Source: Pimelobacter simplex
Lineage (GTDB): Bacteria; Actinomycetota; Actinomycetes; Propionibacteriales; Nocardioidaceae
Direction of reading: 5' to 3'
Assembly: GCF_900114845.1 (NCBI RefSeq)
Contig: NZ_FOUK01000004.1
Span: forward strand, 1-64,000
Length of the DNA stretch: 64,000 bases
The position numbers were made by a program, and so were the translations under genes. Position 1 is the first letter of the stretch. The number at the start of each line of letters is the position of its first letter. This document shows positions 59,243-64,000 of this stretch, piece by piece. The notes beneath the pieces were generated by a model. It did no database searches. It was not told the DNA's origin and worked only from the letters and a program-made list of their open reading frames with translations.

Positions 59243-60571
59243 TCAGGCCGTGGCCGGCTCGCGCTCGGTGCCGGTGTAGACCGGGAGCGCCTCGACGCCG
59301 TACACGGCGGAGAGCTTGCGGAAGTCGAGCGCGGAGATGTCGCTGGCCATGGCCAGGTCCGGGAAGCGCTCGGCGAGCATCCGGAGGGCGGTGCGCAGCT
59401 CCATCCGGGCCAGCTCGGCGCCGACGCAGCGGTGCATGCCCCAGCCGAACGCCAGGTGCCGCGTGGGCTCGCGCGAGGGGTCGAAGGTGTCGAGGCCGGG
59501 GGCCAGGCGCGGGTCGCGGTTGGCCGCGAGCAGCGAGACGCCGACCGCGTCGCCCTCCTTGATCTGCACGCCGCCGATCTCGACGTCCTGCTTGGCGAAC
59601 CGCAGGAACGCCAGCTGGACGACGCACAGGTGGCGCAGCAGCTCCTCGACGACCTGGTTGACCTGCTCGCCGTCGTCGGAGCGCAGCATCTCGCCGGCCT
59701 TCGGGGTGGTGGCGATCAGGTAGGCGCCGAGCGCGAGCATGCTCGCCGACGTCTCGTAGCCACCGAGGAAGACGCCGTCGGCGATGCCGCCGAGCGTGAC
59801 GTCGTCGAGCTCGTCGCCGTGCTCCTTGAGGAGCGCGCCGATCAGGCCGTCGCCGGGGTTCGCGCGCTGCTCGCGCACCGCGTTGATGAGGAACTCACGG
59901 GTGTGCGCGGCGGCACCGAAGGCACCCGCGCCGCCCTCGGTGAGGTCGAAGCGCGCGACGCCGAGCTCGAGGAACCGCGCCCGGTCGTCGACCGGCAGGC
60001 CGAGCAGGTCGCAGATGACGTCGAAGGGCACCGCGAACGCGAACTCCTCGACCATGTCGACGGGCTTGCCGTCGCGACCGGCCTCCGCCATCGCGTCGAG
60101 GCGCTGGCCGACGATCTGCTCGATGCCGGGCTGCAGCCGGGCCAGCCGGCGCATCGTGAACTCAGGGGTGAGGTAGCGGCGCAGTGCCGTGTGCAGCGGC
60201 GGGTCGGTCATGCCGAGGCCGCCGATCTGCTCCTCGTCGGAGCGGCCCTCCTGGGAGACGAACTGGCCCAGGTCGTTGGACCAGACCTCCGCACCCCCGG
60301 CGAGCACCTCGCGCGACTCGTCGTACCCGCTGACCAGCCAGACGCCCTTGCCGAAGAGGTCGGCCAGCTTCTTGACCGGCTCCTCGCCCTGGACCTTCAT
60401 CATCGCGGGCAGCGGGTCGAGACCGTCGCGCTTGAGCGGCAGCGTCACGGACTCCGGAAGGAAGCGCAGCTTGCGGAGGTCGATGCCGTTGCGCATCGTC
60501 CGGTTGAGCAGCCAGACGCCGACGCGCTGCTTGACAGGGCCGAGCACCGGGCTGAGGAGGGGGAGCCGCAT
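59243..60571 (-). CDS. Cytochrome P450 (flavoprotein-linked)
   Basis: A 442-aa cytochrome P450. Haem loop FGWGMHRCVGAELARME with the axial Cys, I-helix GGYETSAS in place of the usual AG(G/A)xDT, EXXR in EELLRHLCVV, and TDPPLHTALRRYLTPEF. The ATG at 60571 is chosen because the segment before it is not P450-like. The adjacent flavoprotein gene is co-transcribed. The missing Asp/Thr acid-alcohol pair in the I-helix (Glu-Thr here) is a variation worth noting. Substrate unknown. Confidence 0.92.
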   Translation of the reverse strand: MRLPLLSPVLGPVKQRVGVWLLNRTMRNGIDLRKLRFLPESVTLPLKRDGLDPLPAMMKVQGEEPVKKLADLFGKGVWLVSGYDESREVLAGGAEVWSNDLGQFVSQEGRSDEEQIGGLGMTDPPLHTALRRYLTPEFTMRRLARLQPGIEQIVGQRLDAMAEAGRDGKPVDMVEEFAFAVPFDVICDLLGLPVDDRARFLELGVARFDLTEGGAGAFGAAAHTREFLINAVREQRANPGDGLIGALLKEHGDELDDVTLGGIADGVFLGGYETSASMLALGAYLIATTPKAGEMLRSDDGEQVNQVVEELLRHLCVVQLAFLRFAKQDVEIGGVQIKEGDAVGVSLLAANRDPRLAPGLDTFDPSREPTRHLAFGWGMHRCVGAELARMELRTALRMLAERFPDLAMASDISALDFRKLSAVYGVEALPVYTGTEREPATA

Positions 60572-60612
60572 GGACGTTATTCCACCAGACGTGACGGCCC
60601 GATACATCGGGA

Positions 60613-60645
60613 GTGACCCGGATGAGTCCCTGGTGTGACCCGGAT
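60613..60645. promoter_or_regulatory. Direct repeat upstream of the flavoprotein-linked P450
   Basis: GTGACCCGGAT occurs at 60613-60623 and 60635-60645, exactly 22 bp apart (two helical turns), about 40-75 nt before the P450 ATG. Possible tandem regulator site. Confidence 0.4.
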
Positions 60646-60668
60646 CGCCCCCCGACGCACCGCCGGTG

Positions 60669-61391
60669 TCAGCCGAGCAGGAGGCGGATGTCGCGCACCA
60701 GTGCGGCGCGGGCGTCCGTCGTCGCGGGGCGCGGGTCGTCGAGGGCGAGCAGGACGACGCGCCCGTCCCCGATGGTCAGGGCCGCGGGAAGGTCCTCGTG
60801 CTCCTGGAGCCGGGCGCGCACTGCGGGGAGCCAGTCCGGCTCCCGCGCACCCGCCTCCCGGGCCCAGGCCGGCGCCACGAGCATCGAGTCTGCCGACGTG
60901 CGGAGCGGGACCCAGGCGCGCGCCGTGCCCGTGGGCACGTCCGTGGCGACCACCTCGCGCCGACGGGGAGCGCGGCGCGAGCCACCCGCGGCCCGCAGCA
61001 CCCAGGTCTCGGCCCGCACCGGCACGTCGTGGACGACGAGACGCAGCCGGCCGCACGCCTCCTCGACGCGCCACCCGCGCGGCAGTGCGAGCGCGACGTC
61101 CTGGGGGGACGCGGGCCCGTCCGGGTCGAGCACCGCGCCCGGGTGCGCGCGCACCCAGTCGGCCCGTGCCGCGCCGACCCGGACCTGTGCGGCCGCGGGT
61201 CCCCAGCGCCAGGTCAGCAGCAGGCCGGCCGCCACGCCGGCCACGAGCACGGCCAGCACGCCCGTCGGGCCCGCACCGACGGCCGCGGCGACGCTGCAGC
61301 CCGCGATCGTCGCCACACCGGCACCGGGCACGATGCCCGCCGCCCGTGTCCAGGTACGACGCGGCGGCGACGGGGTGGTGCCGGTTGTCAT
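60669..61391 (-). CDS. Membrane-anchored protein, unknown function
   Basis: A 240-aa protein with two membrane helices close to the N-terminus (about 14-60: AAGIVPGAGVATIAGCSVAA, GVLAVLVAGVAAGLLLTW) and a cytoplasmic or external alpha/beta domain rich in Arg, Ala and Val. The C-terminal part contains repeated acidic-basic strands (VVLLALDDPRP) and ends RDIRLLLG. No catalytic motif is recognised. It is divergent from the HAD phosphatase gene with only 19 nt between starts. Confidence 0.6.
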   Translation of the reverse strand: MTTGTTPSPPRRTWTRAAGIVPGAGVATIAGCSVAAAVGAGPTGVLAVLVAGVAAGLLLTWRWGPAAAQVRVGAARADWVRAHPGAVLDPDGPASPQDVALALPRGWRVEEACGRLRLVVHDVPVRAETWVLRAAGGSRRAPRRREVVATDVPTGTARAWVPLRTSADSMLVAPAWAREAGAREPDWLPAVRARLQEHEDLPAALTIGDGRVVLLALDDPRPATTDARAALVRDIRLLLG

Positions 61392-61397
61392 GTGCCC

Positions 61398-61403
61398 TAG
61401 CCT
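61398..61403 (+). promoter_or_regulatory. Candidate -10 box of the HAD gene
   Basis: TAGCCT, 7 nt before the GTG at 61411; leaderless arrangement. Confidence 0.4.
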
Positions 61404-61410
61404 GAACCAC

Positions 61411-62181
61411 GTGGCTCGGACGACAGTCGACTGGCAGGCCTGGGACGCGGTGCTCTTCGACCTCGACGGTGTGGTGACCCCCACAGCCGAGGTGCACATG
61501 CACGCCTGGGAGAAGATGTTCACGACGTACCTCACGGCGAGATCGACTGCCGACGGGGTCGCCTACGCGCCGTACACGGAGCAGGACTACTACTCCTACG
61601 TCGACGGCAAGCCCCGCTACGACGGGGTCCGGTCGCTCCTGGCCTCGCGCGGCATCGAGCTGCCCGAGGGGACGCCGGACGACCCGCCGACGGCCGAGAC
61701 GATCTGCGGGCTGGGCAACCGCAAGAACGACGCGTTCAGCGAGATCCTCGCCGCCGAGGGGGTCACGGCGTACCCGGGCTCGAAGCGGCTCGTCGAGGAG
61801 CTGCACCGGCTCGGCATCCCGCTCGCCGTCGTGTCGTCGTCCCGCAACGCCCCGGCGGTGATCGAGGCCGCCGGGATGACCGACGACTTCGCGTTCGTCA
61901 TGCACGGCGGCCTGGCCGCCGAGCTGCACCTGCCCGGGAAGCCGGCGCCGGACACCTTCGCTCACGCCGCCACCGTCCTCGGTACGACGAACGCGCGGGC
62001 CGTCGTCCTCGAGGACGCGATCAACGGCGTCGCGGCCGGGCACGCCGGCGACTTCGGACTGGTGATCGGCGTCGACCGCGGCGCCGGGGCCGACGCCCTC
62101 ACCGAGGCCGGCGCCGACCTCGTCGTCACCGACCTGGCCCAGCTGCTCGGCGCCGACGGCGCACCCGAGGAGGACCGATGA
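61411..62181 (+). CDS. HAD hydrolase, beta-phosphoglucomutase-like
   Basis: A 256-aa HAD-superfamily enzyme. Motif I is FDLDGVVT with the nucleophile Asp and the second Asp, motif II VVSSSRN, the Lys in GKPAPDTF, and motif IV EDAINGV. The cap domain is typical of beta-phosphoglucomutase. Coupling to a GH65 phosphorylase (4-nt overlap) strongly suggests that it converts the beta-glucose-1-phosphate released by that enzyme into glucose-6-phosphate. GTG start supported by TAGCCT 7 nt upstream; an ATG at 61390 would add seven residues. Confidence 0.9.
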   Translation: MARTTVDWQAWDAVLFDLDGVVTPTAEVHMHAWEKMFTTYLTARSTADGVAYAPYTEQDYYSYVDGKPRYDGVRSLLASRGIELPEGTPDDPPTAETICGLGNRKNDAFSEILAAEGVTAYPGSKRLVEELHRLGIPLAVVSSSRNAPAVIEAAGMTDDFAFVMHGGLAAELHLPGKPAPDTFAHAATVLGTTNARAVVLEDAINGVAAGHAGDFGLVIGVDRGAGADALTEAGADLVVTDLAQLLGADGAPEEDR

Positions 62182-64000
62182 ACGCACCCGAGGGTCCCGG
62201 CCCGTCCCACGTCGCGCCGTCCGTCGCGGACCCGCTCGACCGCACCCGCTTCCCGGTCGACGAGTGGCGCCTGGTCGAGACCCGCTTCGACGGCTCGGAC
62301 CTCGGCACAACCGAGTCGCTGTTCAGCGTCGGCAACGGCTACCTGGGCCTGCGGGGCAACTACTCCGAGAGCCGGGACGCCTACCAGGACGGCACGTTCA
62401 TCAACGGCTTCCACGAGACCTGGCCGATCTCGCACGCCGAGGAGGCCTACGGCTTCGCGCGGATCGGGCAGACGATCGTCAACGTCCCCGACCCGAAGGT
62501 GATCCGGCTCTACGTCGACGACGAGCCGCTGCAGGTCTCGGTCGCCGACCTGATCGAGTACGAGCGCGCGCTCGACTTCCGCGACGGCGTCCTGTCGCGC
62601 GAGCTGCTGTGGCGCACGCCGGGGGGCAAGCGGGTCAGTGTGCGCAGCACCCGGATGGTGCCGCTGGAGCAGCGCCACCTCGCCGTCCTCACGTTCGAGG
62701 TGACCCTGCTCGACCAGCACGCCTCGCTCGCCATCTCGTCCCAGCTGGTCAACCGGCAGGACGAGGAGGTCGAGCAGCCCACCCCCGAGGCGGAGCTGGC
62801 CGGCGCGGCCGCGGGCGGGGGTGCCGACCCGCGCAAGGCCGAGGCGTTCGACCGGCGGGTGCTGCTGCCCCGGCTCCACGGCGCCGACCCCGAGACCGCG
62901 CGGATCAAGCTCGGCTACCGCACCGTGCAGAGCGGGATGACGGTCGGCGTCGTCGCGGACCACGCGCTCGAGACGACGTCGTCGTACTCGATGAGCGTGC
63001 ACTCCGAGGACGACCTGGCCAAGGTGATCTACCGGATCGCCGCCGAGCCCGGCGTCCCCGTCCGGCTGACCAAGACCGTCGCCTTCCACACCGCGCAGAC
63101 CGTGCCGCCGCGCGAGCTGATCGACCGCTGCGAGCGGACGCTCGACCGCACCCGCGAAGAGGGGATCGCCCGCCAGTACGCCGCGCAGCGCGCCTGGCTC
63201 GACGACTTCTGGAGCCGCGCCGACGTCGAGGTGCCCGGACAGCCCGCGCTGCAGCAGGCGATCCGGTGGAACCTCTTCGCCGTCCTGCAGGCCTCGGCGC
63301 GCGCCGAGGGCCAGGGCATCGCCGCCAAGGGGGTGAGCGGCTCGGGCTACGGCGGCCACTACTTCTGGGACACCGAGATCTACGTGATGCCGTTCCTCAC
63401 CTACACGATGCCGTGGGCCGCCCGGAACGCCCTGCGCTTCCGGTACTCGCTGCTCGGCAACGCCCGGCACCGCGCCCGCGAGCTGTCCCAGAAGGGCGCG
63501 CTCTTCCCGTGGCGCACGATCAACGGGCACGAGGCATCGGCCTACTACGCGGCCGGCACTGCGCAGTACCACATCGACGCGGACATCGCCTACGCCCTCA
63601 GCCAGTACGTCGGCGCCACCGGCGACGAGGAGTTCCTGGCACGCGAGGCGGTCGACATCTTCGTCGAGACCGCCCGGCTGTGGGCCGATCTGGGGTTCTG
63701 GCGCGACGAGTCACGTCGTACGTTCCACATCCACGGCGTCACCGGGCCCGACGAGTACACGACCGTCGTCAACGACAACCTCTACACGAACGTCCTCGCC
63801 CGCTTCAACCTGCGCCGCGCGGCCCGCGCCGTGTGGGAATTGCAGCGCGACGACCCCGACGCCTACGAGGCCCTGGTGCGTCGTACGGGACTGTCGGTGG
63901 AGGAGCCCGACGAGTGGGCCGAGGCCGCCCAGGCGATGTCGATCCCGTTCGACGAGTTCCTCGGCATCCACCCCCAGGACGCCCACTTCCTCGAGCGCGA
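62178..64000 (+). CDS. GH65 disaccharide phosphorylase, truncated by the window edge
   Basis: The first 607 residues of a glycoside hydrolase family 65 protein (maltose, trehalose or kojibiose phosphorylase). The N-terminal domain begins with FPVDEWRLVETRFDGSDLGTTESLFSVGNGYLGLRG in outline, and the catalytic domain contains GVSGSGYGGHYFWDTEIY. The general-acid Glu is in GVTGPDEYT (about residue 526). No stop occurs before the right edge; about 170-200 residues are missing. The exact disaccharide cannot be read from this part. ATG overlaps the HAD stop (ATGA). Confidence 0.93.
   Translation, partial: MNAPEGPGPSHVAPSVADPLDRTRFPVDEWRLVETRFDGSDLGTTESLFSVGNGYLGLRGNYSESRDAYQDGTFINGFHETWPISHAEEAYGFARIGQTIVNVPDPKVIRLYVDDEPLQVSVADLIEYERALDFRDGVLSRELLWRTPGGKRVSVRSTRMVPLEQRHLAVLTFEVTLLDQHASLAISSQLVNRQDEEVEQPTPEAELAGAAAGGGADPRKAEAFDRRVLLPRLHGADPETARIKLGYRTVQSGMTVGVVADHALETTSSYSMSVHSEDDLAKVIYRIAAEPGVPVRLTKTVAFHTAQTVPPRELIDRCERTLDRTREEGIARQYAAQRAWLDDFWSRADVEVPGQPALQQAIRWNLFAVLQASARAEGQGIAAKGVSGSGYGGHYFWDTEIYVMPFLTYTMPWAARNALRFRYSLLGNARHRARELSQKGALFPWRTINGHEASAYYAAGTAQYHIDADIAYALSQYVGATGDEEFLAREAVDIFVETARLWADLGFWRDESRRTFHIHGVTGPDEYTTVVNDNLYTNVLARFNLRRAARAVWELQRDDPDAYEALVRRTGLSVEEPDEWAEAAQAMSIPFDEFLGIHPQDAHFLER

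Overview
This 64 kb window is from a chromosome of a high-G+C actinobacterium, most likely a member of the Nocardioidaceae such as Nocardioides. The evidence is the very high GC with strong G/C third-position bias, SigE-type and ECF42-type sigma factors, a mycothiol-transferase-like DinB/DUF664 protein, two P450s, and many genes that look leaderless (a TANNNT box 6-8 nt before the start codon). The genus is an inference. I see no rRNA, tRNA, CRISPR array, IS element or prophage. Coding density is very high and no gap exceeds 300 bp.

Layout. 1-2.6 kb: a lipoprotein lytic transglycosylase and a DEAD-box RNA helicase (minus). 2.75-5.8 kb: two tandem secreted FnIII + endonuclease/exonuclease/phosphatase proteins. 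5.8-7.9 kb: glmS behind a small unknown gene. 8.2-11.2 kb: a 44-aa microprotein gene, a YceI protein, a double GNAT acetyltransferase and a membrane Ser/Thr kinase. 11.2-15.2 kb: a membrane-anchored unknown, an ECF sigma factor with an overlapping anti-sigma-like gene, and a PadR regulator with a palindromic operator. 15.4-17.3 kb: an M3 oligopeptidase. 17.5-23 kb: a surface-fibre-like cluster (TasA/camelysin-like protein, SipW-type signal peptidase, four-repeat Ig-like protein, small membrane protein, OmpR-type regulator, histidine kinase). 23-25 kb: an ECF42-type sigma factor with its YCII/DGPF partner, and DUF1905. 25-33.2 kb: one 2714-aa surface protein with 18 tandem ~116-aa repeats and an LPAAG-type C-terminal anchor.

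33.3-39.5 kb: an MFS exporter, Fe/Mn superoxide dismutase behind a Nur-like box, a DUF2231 membrane protein, a nitronate monooxygenase, and a divergent HxlR regulator / DHA2 exporter pair that shares an unusual four-half-site operator. 39.6-50.3 kb: a sulfate-ester scavenging island (TauD/AtsK-type dioxygenase, divergent ROK regulator, dipeptide-type ABC transporter, formylglycine-generating enzyme, arylsulfatase), the last six genes forming one tightly coupled plus-strand operon. 50.3-51 kb: a VapBC toxin-antitoxin pair. 51-55.3 kb: an ABC1/UbiB kinase, a TetR regulator with its P450 under a large palindrome, and Dps. 55.5-57.3 kb: a DrrAB-type ABC exporter. 57.4-61.4 kb: a small secreted six-cysteine protein, a CoA-disulfide-reductase-like flavoprotein next to a second P450, and a membrane-anchored unknown. 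61.4-64 kb: beta-phosphoglucomutase-like HAD plus a GH65 disaccharide phosphorylase that runs off the right edge.

The most striking unexplained signals are regulatory: four CTGACT/AGTCAG half-sites at an exact 18-bp period between the HxlR and exporter genes; GTGGAG-N5-GTGG direct repeats in front of both candidate SipW substrates, upstream of a two-component system; a 23-bp perfect inverted repeat after the M3 peptidase gene; and a compound palindrome at 39.55 kb. The giant repeat gene also shows recent 348-bp tandem and 696-bp dimer duplications.
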